NCBI RefSeq assembly: GCF_002288925.2
Contig: NW_022098050.1
Coordinates: forward strand, 8,621,322-8,685,321
Source of the DNA: Delphinapterus leucas
Lineage: Eukaryota > Chordata > Mammalia > Artiodactyla > Monodontidae
Length of the DNA: 64,000 bases
Direction of reading: 5' to 3'
This document shows, piece after piece, positions 41,992 through 53,416 of the stretch (positions are counted from its first letter, which is position 1; each line of letters begins with the position of its first letter). Under the pieces are notes generated by a model that was given only the letters and a program-made list of their open reading frames with translations, was not told the DNA's origin and ran no database searches. The position numbers and the translations under genes are program-made.

Positions 41992-42084
41992 CACTATTCC
42001 TTTGCTCCCAAAGATGTTGCAGTTAACACCATCAATTAAGATTACTTTGGGGAAGGGAATGGAAACTAAGTTAAACTAGTAGTA

Positions 42085-42275
42085 CCTGCAATATACCAGG
42101 CAATGTATTAAGGTGCTTTCATAGACCTTTACTTCCTTTACTTGCCCCAAACACTTGTAAAATCGGCATTATAATTCTCTACTCAAAGAGAAACCTGAAA
42201 AAGAAAAAGTTACTTGCCACCTAAATTAAGTAGCAGAACAAAAACTGGCTCCAAGACCCATGCTATTTCCTCCAA
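42085..42275 (-). mobile_element. MIR SINE, antisense
   Basis: TATACCAGGCAATGTATTAA, GGTGCTTTCATAGACC, TCTACTCAAAGAGAAACCTG, AAAGTTACTTGCCACC, TAAGTAGCAGAAC follow the reverse MIR order, ending in the degraded head. Confidence 0.75.
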
Positions 42276-42280
42276 ATTAG

Positions 42281-42471
42281 TGGTTCTCAAATGTGTCATT
42301 CCCCAGACCAGCAGCATCAGCATCACCTGAGAACTTGTTAGAAATACACATTCTCGGGCCTTGCTCTAGATCCACTGGATGAGAAACTCAGACAATTTGA
42401 GAAGCTCAGGAATTTGTGTCTTAACAAGCCCTCCAGTGAGGCTGATACTCCTCAAAATTGGAGAACCCCTG
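42281..42471 (+). mobile_element. MER5A MITE, near complete
   Basis: AGTGGTTCTCAAATGTGTCA, CCAGACCAGCAGCATCAGCA, TCACCTGAGAACTTGTTAGA, TGTGTCTTAACAAGCCCTCC, ending TTGGAGAACCCCTG. Terminal inverted repeats pair; the 8-base flanking duplication is not clear. Confidence 0.92.
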
Positions 42472-42599
42472 TCCTAGAGCACAAATCCACATGACGATAC
42501 CCAGAAATGAGCTGATCACAGTGTGGCCCCTCACCAGGGGCATTTAATCGTTACAAGCCCAGATACAAGCTCACTCCTCTGTAACCTCCCTGTTCTCAG

Positions 42600-42810
42600 A
42601 AGATCTCTTAGTCTTAACAGCCATCGTTGTCCATATCATCTTTTTTCCATTTATCACTTATGTCTCACAACAACTCTTCCACTGGGGCCTGAAACTCTTA
42701 GATCTTTACAGCGATTTAATTTTTCACATCTGTCTTCCACTTAACAGTGCCTGACAACAGTGGCTTGCATAAAGCTACAAGCTCTATAAATATTGGTTTC
42801 CATGATGAAT
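42600..42810 (+). mobile_element. L2 3' end, sense
   Basis: CAGTGCCTGACAACAGTGGC, TTGCATAAAGCTACAAGCTC, TATAAATATTGGTTTCC and ATGATGAATGG correspond to the L2 3' terminus (normally 'gtgcctggcacatagtaggtgctcaataaatatt...gaatgaatg'). Confidence 0.65.
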
Positions 42811-42929
42811 GGACATATCAGAAGAGCTAACAATCACTTTGTATGCCTCAAAAATATTGGAATATTCTTCAGTCTGGAGAGAACCTATTAAATGAAATGC
42901 TGACAAATGAGAATGTGTTCTCCTCAAGG

Positions 42930-43066
42930 TCAGTGCTTCTTCAAGTCCGATGTGACCACAAACCACTTGAGGATCTTGTTAAGATGCAGATTTCATTCAG
43001 AAGTCTAACTTCCTACAAGCTTCCAAGTGATGTCCATGCTGCTGGTCCACAGACCACACTTTGAGT
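42930..43066 (-). mobile_element. MER5A-type MITE, internally deleted
   Basis: CAGTGCTTCTTCAAGTCCGA, GGATCTTGTTAAGATGCAGA, TTCCAAGTGATGTCCATGCT, GCTGGTCCACAGACCACACT, ending TTTGAGTCGTG. Both terminal repeats are visible; shorter than 189 bases. Confidence 0.85.
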
Positions 43067-43575
43067 CGTGTGGATAGGGTGTCCATGATCTCAAAGGGTC
43101 TGAAAACTGGGACACAGGAAGAATAGTTGCGGTGGAGTCCTCTATGGTCGGGTTTGGATATTTGGAGGTGAAGGGTAGTACACTGACTCTTAGCTGGCCC
43201 CAGGGCAGTGAGGGGACGTTATATTACATTTAGAAGATTTTGATTTCAGCTCAATAGAGAGGGACTCCCAAACCATCAGAATTGTTTATGCAGTTAAGTG
43301 GGTTGCCTGAAATGATCTGTGCCCTCCCCACCTTCCCCAGCCCGGGAAGTGTTCCGTGGCAGATGAGGGATCAATGGGCAGGGGTACCACAGAAGGGAAT
43401 CCTGAATGGGACAAGTTGGACAAGATGGCCCCAGGGCCGATCCAGCAAGGTTTAGGTACAGTCTTTCCTTCTCCAACTGAGAGCAGAAACCACGTCTCTT
43501 CTTATTAATAATGTTGTCAGTGTTCCTAATATAGGTCAAACACATAGTCTGAAGAAAATATGAATTTATAAAAGT
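43067..43575. other. Unassigned sequence
   Basis: About 500 bases without a confident call. An 83-codon minus-strand ORF (43294-43545) has no domain. 43220-43330 weakly resembles an old MIR/L2-type element. Confidence 0.5.
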
Positions 43576-43579
43576 GCAA

Positions 43580-44780
43580 AGGAAAAATCAGTTAAGTCCT
43601 ATTACCCAGAAATAACTACTACGAACATTATAGACTATTTCCTTCAAACTCTTTTCTAAGCATATATTTTTAAACGGTTGAGATTTTCTTGATATAAAAT
43701 TTTGAACTCTGATTTTTTTCCCTTAGTATTTATATCTTAAGTAATTCCTCATGTCATTAAAAAATGTTTCATAATGCTTCTTAATCACTGCATCATATTG
43801 TTTTCTTGTACGTACTGAAATGGATTTAACCAACCCCTAATCACAAGCCATTCCTGCTACTGCCATATCCTCACTACTTTATATAATGTTACAAAGATTA
43901 ACTTAGTGCATAAATCTTGGTCTGCGTCTCTGATTATTTCCTTAGGTTGTCTTACTAGAGTATGGATATTTTAAGGCTCTAAATAGATATTCTCCAATTG
44001 CTTTTTAGAAAACTTGTACCACCAGAAATGAGAGAAAGTATGGATTCCCCATTTTCCTCAGCAATAGGGAAATTACCACTTTTTAAAAATTTATGACATT
44101 GATTTCATAGAAACAGACTCATTATAGTATTCCAGTTATATTTCTCTGACTCCATTTAAGGTTAAATACAATTTTAGGTTTGTCAGCCGTTTTTATTTCT
44201 GTTTTGTGACTGAATTCTTGGCTTATTTTCCATTAGTCCTAGAATATTCCTTATCAAATGTGTATATTTATTTTTACATATTGGAGATAAATCTGATAAG
44301 CCATCATCTGTTGTATCTGCTTAAACTATTTATTGTCTAATGTTATGTTTTCAATGTTCCAAAAGTTTTAATTTCATTATCAAATCTATTAATCTTTTTC
44401 TGCTCCCTTCAATGTCTTTTATACTTGGAAAGTCTTCTCCAAGTACAAAGGATATACTTAGTCAATAAATGTTCAATTTTTATGGTTTGAATTTTGACAG
44501 TGAACTTTAATCCACGTATAATTAATGTTCAGGTGGGCTATATAGGTTTCTTTTCCAAAGAGCTGTTCTTCTAACGAATGTATTGAATAATGTGTATCTT
44601 CTCCCACTGAATTTTTCTACATTGAAAACTTTTGTTTGCTAAAGGTACAAAAACACTTTGTTCTGTTAGTTTATTAATATTTCTAGCGAGAGCATATGAC
44701 TGAGCATGCATCATTTTTTTAAAATCTTGATTTAAAATTTGCAATCTCAAAGTCTCAAACCAAGTTTATTTCTCAAATTT
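43580..44780 (-). mobile_element. Ancient L1 (L1ME/HAL1-group), antisense
   Basis: Antisense LINE text in order: TTTCATAATGCTTCTTAATC, TGGATTTAACCAACCCCTAA, GTACCACCAGAAATGAGAG, TTTGCTAAAGG. High divergence and no long ORF. First part of a 7-kb antisense L1 tract. Confidence 0.6.
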
Positions 44781-44784
44781 TCAC

Positions 44785-45395
44785 TTTGAAAAATTTCAAA
44801 ACTACAGAAAAATTAAAAGAATAATACAATGAATACCCATATACTCTCCACCTATATTCACCAATTGTTTATAGTTCCTTTAACTTTTTATACGTTCTCC
44901 CTCCCCTCCCTTCCCCTTCCCCCTCTCTGTTTTGTTTTGTTTTCCTGAACCGCTTGATAGATGCAATCATTTTGACACTTGAACTTCACCCCAAAATCTT
45001 CACCATGTATCTCCTAAAAACAAGAGCATCTTCTTACATAAACAAAATACTTGGGAAACAACATTCATACAGTAGTACTATTAACTAATAAATTGTCCAT
45101 ACTCAAATTTCCCCAATTGTCCCAATTATATTCTTTATAGTTTTCCTTTTCCTAATACAGAATTCAATCAAGGATTACACATTGTTATTTAGTTCTTGTG
45201 GCCCTTTAGTCTCCTTCTTTTGTCTCTCATGATACTGACAGTTTTTCAGTATTTCAGGCCGGTTGTCTTATAGACTGTCTCATAATCTGGCTAGCCTGAG
45301 AGTTTATTCAAGAGTAGATCCTAGTTAAATACTTTTGTTAGAAAAACTTCATAGGTAGTGTTGTGTCTTCTCAGAGCATCACATCAGGAGGCTCC
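44785..45395 (-). mobile_element. Ancient L1M non-coding segment, antisense
   Basis: AATACCCATATACTCTCCAC, TCAAATTTCCCCAATTGTCC, TTAGTTCTTGTGGCCCTTTA, AACTTCATAGGTAGTGTTGT and TCACATCAGGAGGCTCC resemble the segment at 5545-6290 (related old L1 region). Confidence 0.6.
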
Positions 45396-45800
45396 TATTG
45401 ATTTTTTTTAAAATCAGCTTAATTGACATATAATGTACATGCACTAAAATTAGCCAATTTTAAGTGTAAAATTGAATGGATATTGACAAATTTATAGTCA
45501 TGTAACCACCACTTCAGTCATGATTTAGAACACCTGCAACATCCCAAAAGGCTCCCATGTGGCCCTTTGCAATCAGTCTCCTGCCCACAATCTTGGCATC
45601 CACTGACCTGCTTTCTGTCACTATAGTTTTGACTTTTCTAGAATGTCATACGAATATATCACACAGACTTCTCTTGTCTGTCTTCTTTCGCTTAACATAA
45701 TACTTTTGGATTCATCCATGTTGTTGTATGTATCAATACATCATAGTTTGTTTATTCATTCACCAGTTGATTGACATTTGGAGTCTCTTCTTTTTCCTTT

Positions 45801-45918
45801 CTTTTTTTTTGGCTGCACCCATGGCTTGCGGGATCTGAGTTCCCTGACCAGGGATCGAACCTGTGCCTCCTGCAGTGGAAGCGTGGGGTCTTAACCACTG
45901 GACCACTAGGGAAGTCCC
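45801..45918 (-). mobile_element. Short CHR-type SINE, antisense
   Basis: T-rich tail, GGCTGCACCCATGGCTTGCG, CTGACCAGGGATCGAACCTG, AGTGGAAGCGTGGGGTCTTA and the head GGACCACTAGGGAAGTCCC. Interrupts L1M; the flanking duplication is imperfect (GAGTCTCTTC and GACGTCTTTTC). Confidence 0.92.
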
Positions 45919-46630
45919 TGACGTCTTTTCAATTTGGGGATATTATTAACAAAGCTGCTATGAATACTTGAATACAAGTCTTTGGACACATGTTTTCATT
46001 TCTCTGGGGTATATACCTAGGCATGGGATCAATGGGTCATATGGTAGGTATGCTTAACTTTATAAGAGACTCCCAAGCTATTTTGCAAAGTGAGTGGACC
46101 ATTTTGCATTCCCACCAATTGCTCTGCACCCTAGCCAGCACTTGGTATTATTAATATTTTTTTTAAATGCTAGCCATTCTAATGGGTGTGTAATGGTGGC
46201 ACATTGTGGCTTTGATTTGCATTCCCTTAACAGCAAATAATGTTGAACTCCTTTTTGTGTGTTTCTTCGCCATTTGAATACCTTCACTGGTGAAGTGTCT
46301 CTTCAAATCTTTCGCCCATTTTTTAAATTGGGTTGTTTGTTTTCCTAATCTTGAGTTTTGAAAGTTCTTTATATATTCTGGATACAAGTCTTTTGTTGGA
46401 TATGCTATTTACAAATATTTTTTCTCCCAGTCTGTGGCTTCCCTTTTAATTTTCTTACTATATCTTTTGAAGAACAGAAGTTTTACAGTTTGATCAAGTT
46501 CAATTAGTCAATTTATATGCTATAAATATCCATATATAGGTTTTTGTATGAACATATGTTTGCATTTCTCTGGATTAAATGCCCAGGAGTGAAGTTGCTG
46601 GGTCATATGAAAGGTACATGTTTAGTTTTT

Positions 46631-47399
46631 TTTTTTTAAACATCTTTATTAGAGTATAATTGCTTTACAATGGTGTGTTAGTTTCTGCTTTATAACAAAG
46701 TGAATCAGTTATACATATACATATGTCCCCATATCTCTTCCCTCTTGCATCTCCCTCCCTCCCATCCTCTCTATCCCACCCCTCTAGGTGGTCACAAAGC
46801 ACTGAGCTGATCTCTCTGTGCTATGTGGCTGCTTCCCACTAGCTATCTATTTTACGTTTGGTAGTGTATATATGTCCGTGCCACTCTCTCATTTTGTCCC
46901 AGCTTACCCTTCCCCCTCCCCGTATCCTCAAGTCCATTCTCTAGTAGGTCTGCATCTTTATTCCCGTCTTGCCCCTAGGTTCTTCTGACCATTTTCTTTT
47001 TTTTTTAGATTCCATATATATGTGTTAGCATACAGTATTTGTTTTCCTCTTTCTGACTTACTTCACTCTGTATGACAGACTCTAGGTCCATCCACCTCAC
47101 TACAAATAACTCAGTTTTGTTTCTTTTTATGGCTGAGTAATATTCCATTGTATATATGTGCCACATCTTCTTTATCCATTCATCTGTTGATGGACACTTA
47201 GGTTGCTTCCATGTCCTGGCTATTGTAAATAGAGCTGCAATGAACATTTTGGTACATGACTCTTTTTGAATTATGGTTTTCTCAGGGTATACACCCAGTA
47301 GTGGGATTGCTGGGTTGTATGGTAGTTCTGTTTTTAGTTTGTTAAGGAACCTCCATACTGTTCTCCATAGTGGCTGTATCAATTTACATTCCCATCAAC
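46631..47399 (-). mobile_element. Younger 5'-truncated L1 with perfect 15-base target duplication
   Basis: Minus-strand ORF 47005-47382 encodes the ORF2 C-terminus ([46 protein letters not shown]), then a 3' UTR and a poly(A) tail (T-run at 46626-46637 on the plus strand). ACATGTTTAGTTTTT flanks both sides (46616-46630 and 47400-47414). Length about 770 bases; it landed in older L1M. Confidence 0.96.
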
Positions 47400-48439
47400 A
47401 CATGTTTAGTTTTTAAGAAAGTGCCAAGTTGTTTTATAGAGTGGCTATACCATTTTACATCCCCACCAGCAAAGTGCAAGGGATTCAGCTTCTCCACGTC
47501 CAGTCAGTATTTGTTGTTGTCACTATTTTTTTTTAGGCACTCTGAGAGATGTGTACTAATATTGCATTGTGACTGTTTGCCTTTCCTTAATGGATAAATG
47601 ATATTGAGTGTCTTTTTATGTGCTTATTTTTCATTTTTTGGTGAAATTTCTGTTCACGTCTTTTGTTCCTTTTGTAATTGATTGTTTACTATTGAGCTTT
47701 GAGATTTCTTTACATGTATCTTTTGTTGGATATATGGTTTGCAAAGATTTTCTCTTGGTCTGTAGCTTGTCTTCTCATCTTCTTATCAGGGCCTTTTGCA
47801 AATATTTAAATTTGATGAAGTCCAATTTATCTTTCTTTTTCTTTTATGTATCATGCTTTTGATATCAAGTCTAAGAACTCTTCACTTGCCCCTTGTCCTG
47901 AATGTTTTCTCCTGGGTTTTATTTTTCTGAGAGTCTTATGGCTTACCATATTACATGTAAGTCCATGATCCATCTTGAAGTGATAGTATAAAGTGTGAAG
48001 TTTAAGTTCTTTTTTTTTTTGACTTATGGATGTTCAATTACTTCAGTATCATTTGTTGAAATGCTACCTTTCCTCCACTGACTTAGTGTTGCTCATTTGT
48101 CAAAGATCAGTTTGTACCATTTGTGTGGGTCTATTTCTGGGTTCTCTCTTCCCTTCCATTGATTTATGTGTCTATCATTCCACCAATGACAAACAATCTA
48201 GATGATTGTAGATATATAATAAATCTTTAAATCAGACAGACTGATTCTTCCTACTTTGTTCTTCTTTTTCAAGATTGCTACAACTATGCTAGTTCCTTAC
48301 TTTTCCATATAAATTTTAGAATAATGTTGTCTATATCTCCAAAAGTTCTTACTGAAATTTTGATAGAAATTGCATTAAATCTGTATACCAATTTGGGAGA
48401 ATTCACACCTTTAGTATATTGAGTTTTCCAGACCATGCT

Positions 48440-50690
48440 CAATTGATATATTTTTATTGAGGTGAAATTCACATAACATTAACTATTTTAAAGTGTAACT
48501 TTTAGGAGCAATTAGTACATTCACAATTTTGTATAACCATCACCTCCACCTAGTTCCAAAACATTTTCATTGGCCCAAAATAAAACTCTCTATCCATTAA
48601 GCAATTGCTCCCCATTCCTCTCTCCTTCCAGTCCACTCTGCTTTGTCTCTATAGATTTAGCTATTCTGGACATTTCATGTAAATGAAATCATACAATATG
48701 TGAATCTTTTCTGTCTGCCTTCTTTCACACAGCATAATGTTTTTGACGTTCATCCATTGTGTAGCATATATCAGTACCTCATTCCTTTTAACAGCTGTAT
48801 AACATTCCACTGCATGTTAATACCACAATTTGTTTATCCATTTATCTGTTGATAAACATTTGAGTTGTTTCATTTTTAGTTATTGTGAATAATGCTGCTA
48901 TGAACATTTGTGCATAAATATTTGTTTGAGTACCTGTTCTGCCTTCATTTTTGAAAGATATTTTTACTGCGCATAACATTCCACATTATCAGTTTACTAT
49001 TTCAGTACTTTAAAGACGTTGCTCCATTATCTTCTTCCTTGCATTTTTCCTGATGAAAAATCTGCTGAAATCCTTATTTTTGTTCCTCTGTGCATAACAT
49101 GTCATTTTTCTGTGGCTGGTTTTAAGATTTTCATTCTATATCTAGCTTTGAGATGTTTATGATATTCCTTGGTGTAGTTTTGTTCATATTTCTTGTGCTT
49201 GGGTTGAGATTCTTACATCCATATGTTACTTATTTTCATAAAATTTGGAAATTTTTAGGCCATTATTTCCCTGTCTTTCTTCTCCCTCTGTTATAATAAT
49301 TGCATATTAGAGTGCTTTAAGTTGTCCTGCAGCTCCCCAATGTCCTGTTCACTTTTTTCCAATTTTTTACTCTTTGTGTTTCATTTCAGATAATTTCTAT
49401 TAGTATGTCTTCAAGTTCATTCATCTTTTTCTTCTGAAAAGTCTAATCTGCCATTAATCCCATTCATTATATTTTTCATCTCACCTCATACATTGTAGTT
49501 TTTATCAACAGAAGTTTGAGTTGTATCTTTTTAAATCTTCCATGTCTCTCCTTAACTTTTTGACTATATGGAAAACGGGTTTTTTTTTTTTTTTTTTTTT
49601 TGCGGTACGCGGGCCTCTCACTGTTGTGGCCTCTCCCGTTGCGGGACGCACAGGCTCAGCGGCCATGGCTCACGGGCCTAGTCGCTCCGCGGCATGTGGG
49701 ATCTTCCCGGACCGGGGCACGAACCCATGTCCCCTGCATCGGCAGGCGGACTCTCAACCACTGTGCCACCAGGGAAGCCCTGGAAAACGGTTTTAATAGC
49801 TGTTTGATTGTCCATTTCTGCTAATTGTAACATCTGTGTCAGTCTGGGTCCGTTTCTATTGATTTCTTTTTTTTTCCTCATTGTAAGTTGAAGTTTCCTT
49901 TTCTTTGCATGCCTGGTAATTTTTTATTGGAGGCAAGACCTTGTGAGTTTTACCTTTTTGGTTGCTGAATATTTATGTATTTCTATCAATATGCTTAAGC
50001 TTTTTTTTGGTGAGACATATCTAAATTATTTGGAAACAGTTTGATCCTTTTAGGTATTGCTTTTTAAATGTGTCAAGTGGGATAAGAACCATGTTTAATC
50101 TAACGTTCATTATTCCTTATTATCGGGGCAAGAACTTTCTGAGTACAATTCTCCATGAGAGACTTTACAGTCAGGTTGTTGAGAGTAGGCACTATTATCA
50201 GCTTTGTGCAGACACTAAGTACCATTCTCTCTAATCCTTTCAGGTGGTTCCCCAGTCTTGGGTAGTTTCCTCACACACATGCACTGCTCAGTACTCCACT
50301 GAATACTCAAGGAGCCTTCTGAAGATCTCTGAAGCTCTATCTCTGTGCAGTTCTCTTCTCTCAAGTAATATGTCCTTTTGAACTCTAGCAACCTTGGTAT
50401 TCCTAGACTCTCAGTCCCATCTCTTCTAGTCAGAGAGGCCACCATATTCTATTTTGTTTCCCTCTTCTTGTGCCATAGGCCAGAAACTTTCTCAAGGCAG
50501 TAATCTGCGGCAATAGTGGGGTTCGCCACATATGTTTCCTGTCTCTCATGGATTACTCTCCTTCTCTACCTGAAATCCAGTGTCTTAAAAAGCATTGTTT
50601 GATATATTTTGCCTGTTTTTCCAGTTCTTTCAGGGAGAAAGGTAAATCTGGACCCTGTTACTACGTCTTGGCCAGAAGCAGAACTCTAAC
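48440..50690 (-). mobile_element. Old L1M/HAL1-group, antisense, carrying a SINE
   Basis: Starts at an L1M 3' region in reverse (TATTTTTATTGAGGTGAAAT, CACATAACATTAACTATTTT), then the ORF2 tail (AACAGCTGTATAACATTCCA), then non-ORF L1M text (TGATGAAAAATCTGCTGAAA, GATAATTTCTATTAGTATGT, ATCTGTGTCAGTCTGGGTCC, GGAGGCAAGACCTTGTGAG). It ends near AGAAGCAGAACTC at about 50685. Confidence 0.75.
49579..49780 (-). mobile_element. CHR-type SINE, antisense, perfect target duplication
   Basis: A T-run of about 22, GCGGTACGCGGGCCTCTCAC, TTGCGGGACGCACAGGCTCA, GATCTTCCCGGACCGGGGCA, head ACCACTGTGCCACCAGGGAA. Flanked by TGGAAAACGG on both sides (49569-49578 and 49781-49790). The centre lacks about 15 bases relative to the copies at 4001 and 41777 (after CTTGCGGGACGC), a private deletion. 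Confidence 0.96.
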
Positions 50691-50699
50691 AGTAATAAT

Positions 50700-51315
50700 T
50701 TTTAAAATTATTACTCCAACATAAAAGTGAGATCTCGAAGAGATATCTGTATTCCCACATTCACTGCAGCATTATTCACAATAGCCAATATATGGAAACA
50801 ACCTAAGTTTCTATCAATGGATGAATGGGTAAAGATATACATATATACAATGGAATATTATTCAGCTATGAGAAAGAAGGAAACCCTGTCATTTTGTAAA
50901 AATATGGATGAACCTTGAGGGCATTATGCTAAATGTAATAAGTCAGACAGAGAAAGCAAATACTGTATGATCTCATTTATGTAGAATCTAGAAAGGCTGA
51001 ACTCAGAAGAACAGAGAGTAGAGTAATGGTTACCAAGGGCTTGGGGTGGAGGAAATGGGAAGATGTTGGTCAAAGGGTACAAACTTCTAGTTATAAGATG
51101 AATAAGTTCTGGGGAATCTAGTGTACAGCATGGTGATTATAGTCAAAAATGTTGTATTGTATACTTGAAATTTGCTGAGAGTAGATCTTAAATGTTTTCA
51201 CCACAAAAAAGAAATGGTAATTACGTGACATGATGGAGGTGTTAGCTAACACTGCAGTGGTAATCATTTTGCAATATATAAATGTATCAAATTAACATGT
51301 TGTACACATTAAACT
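50700..51315 (+). mobile_element. L1 ORF2 tail and 3' UTR, sense
   Basis: ATTCACTGCAGCATTATTCA, CAATAGCCAATATATGGAAA, TGGAATATTATTCAGC (ORF2 tail, ORF 50727-50918), then the 3' UTR (CTTGGGGTGGAGGAAATGGG, GTGTACAGCATGGTGATTAT, GAAATTTGCTGAGAGTAGAT, ATGTTGTACACATTAAAC). Confidence 0.88.
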
Positions 51316-51947
51316 ATGCAAAGAAGAGCAAAATCGGACAATGAAAACTACTGATTTCAAGACTTATTATAAAGTTACAGTAATCAAGACAGTGTGGTAT
51401 TGGTGTAAAGACAAACACACAAATCAATGGAACAGAAGGTCCAGACCTACACATAGATCTACACATATATCAACAACTGACTTTCAGCAAAGGTACAAAG
51501 GCAATTCAGTGGAGAAGCAATGATCTTTTCAACAAATGGTACTGTAATAATTGGATACCCATTTGAAAAAAATGAAGTTGGAGCCATACCTCACATCATA
51601 ACAAAAATTAACTAGAAATGGATTACAAAACTAAGTGAAAAGCCTAACACTATAAAACTTCTAGAAGAAAACATAAAAGAAAACCCTTGTGACCTTGGTT
51701 TAGTAAAGATTTATTAGATATAACACCAACAGCACAATCCATTAAAAAATGAATTGATAAAATAGACTCAATCAGAATTTAAAACTTTTGCTCTCCAAAA
51801 GGCCCTGTCAAGAGAATGAAAAGACTACCAGAGTTTGGGAGAAAATATTTAGAAATAACAGATCTGATAAAGGGCTTATATCTAGAACATACAAGGTACT
51901 CTCAAAACTCAATAATTAGAAAATAGGCAACCATAATAAGATACTAC

Positions 51948-52442
51948 TGTTAGGGGAACCACTGACTGAAACCGCCCGCCCTGGCCAGGCACCATAGTTA
52001 ACCACTTGCATGAGTGATCTTACAGCAGGAGGTCCTGGTAGGGAATGCGGAACTAACAAGCTACCACCAACTGGAAGAATTCAGGAAAGGTCAAAAGGGG
52101 AGAGGAGACGCCAGTCCGTCTGTCCTACCGTCCTCCCAGAATCCTTCTCGCTGGAATCCATCTCGGCTGAGCCATGCACGCGCCACCAGGAAGGACCCTG
52201 AGTCAGAATGAGTGGCCAGAGACAACCCGAAAACTAACCCCATTACCATAAAACCCCAGACTGTGAGCCACGTGACAGAGCAGTTCTCCTGGGTTCCCTT
52301 ACCCTCCTGCTCTTGGCCCGGCGCCCCTTCCCAATAAAGTCTCTTGCTTTGCCAGCACGTAAGTCTCCTTGGACAACTCATTTCCGAGTGTTAGACAAGA
52401 ACCCACTCTTCGGCCCTGGAAGGGGTCCCCCTTCCTGCAACA
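51948..52442 (+). mobile_element. Solo LTR, gammaretrovirus-like (ERV class I), well preserved
   Basis: 495 bases from TGTTAGGGGAACCACTGACT to CCCCCTTCCTGCAACA, so TG...CA ends are intact. A 4-base duplication CTAC flanks it (51944-51947 and 52443-52446), as expected for class I. A TATA-like CATAAAAC is at 52248-52255 and the poly(A) signal AATAAA at 52333-52338. No internal viral genes. The preserved ends suggest a relatively young, probably lineage-specific insertion, left by LTR-LTR recombination. Confidence 0.88.
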
Positions 52443-52608
52443 CTACCACACATCTATTAGAATGGTTAAAATTAAAAGGGTTGGTCATACCAAGTAATTG
52501 CAAAAACCTGGAGGAACTAGGACTTCATACAGTGCTGGAAGGGAAAATAAAATGATTCAATCACTTTGGAAAATAGTTTGTCAGTTACTGAAAAAGTTAA
52601 ATAAACAT

Positions 52609-53036
52609 TGTTAAAAAGGAGACAGCAGGCCCAAAATGATGTGCTAAACCCCATGTCATCAAACCAAGACTTAATACCTAGCCTAATTGCAACCTCAACA
52701 CCCCCACCCCGCCCAGGAATGTAACATTTAACCGGTCAACCTGGAATTACCTAGTCAGCACTGGTGAGGTAATCTCCCCTGCCCCGTCCCCCAAATAGGC
52801 TTCTTCCATTCCCCTTAGGAGGGTGACTGTCCCTGAAACAATGCATCCTTTGCTCATAATTTTCTTTTTCTGCCCCCTTTTCACCTTCAAAAAGTTTACC
52901 TTTTCTACAGCTCAGCAGAGCTCCTTTCTATTTTCTAGATGAGATGCTGCCCCATTCATGAGTCATTTAATAAAGCCAATTTGATCTTTAAATTTACTCA
53001 TTTTGTTGAATTTTTGTTACTTAACAATATATATCA
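52609..53036 (+). mobile_element. Solo LTR, second type, in the same L1
   Basis: 428 bases from TGTTAAAAAGGAGACAGCAG to TTGTTACTTAACA, with inverted TGTTAA/TTAACA ends. The poly(A) signal AATAAA is at 52969-52974. Flanking ACAT and ATAT give a near-match 4-base duplication. Unrelated to the LTR at 51948. It looks like an ERV class I LTR; family not named. Confidence 0.75.
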
Positions 53037-53416
53037 ACCATTGGATCCAGCCATACTACTGCTAGGTATTTACCTAAGAGAAATGAAAGCATATATCCAC
53101 ATATAAACCTGTACACAAATGTTCACAGCAGCTTTATTTGTAATAGGTAATAACTGGAAATAACCCAAATTTCCATCAATGCGTGAATGAATTAAACTGT
53201 GGTATATCCATACAATGGAATACTACTGAGCAATAAAATGAAATGAAATACTGGTATATGCAAAAACATGGATGAATCTCAAAATAATTATGCTGAGTGA
53301 AAGAGAGCAGACCAAAAAAAAAAAAAAAGTATCTACTGTATAATTCCATTTATATAAAATTCTAGAGAATGCTAACTTTTCTATAGTGACAGAAAGCAGC
53401 TAAGTGGCATGGGGGA

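Larger units (their letters stand above)
45400..48440 (-). mobile_element. Old L1M, antisense, split by a SINE and a young L1
   Basis: L1M 3' region (TTAATTGACATATAATGTAC, ATGTAACCACCACTTCAGTC), ORF2 tail and further ORF2 sequence in reverse (ATGGGTCATATGGTAGG, TGTGGCTTTGATTTGCATTC, TTCTTCGCCATTTGAAT, AGTATCATTTGTTGAAATGC). Sequence before 46616 and after 47415 joins directly (GGTCATATGAAAGGTACATG then TTTAGTTTTTAAGAAAGTGC). Confidence 0.85.
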
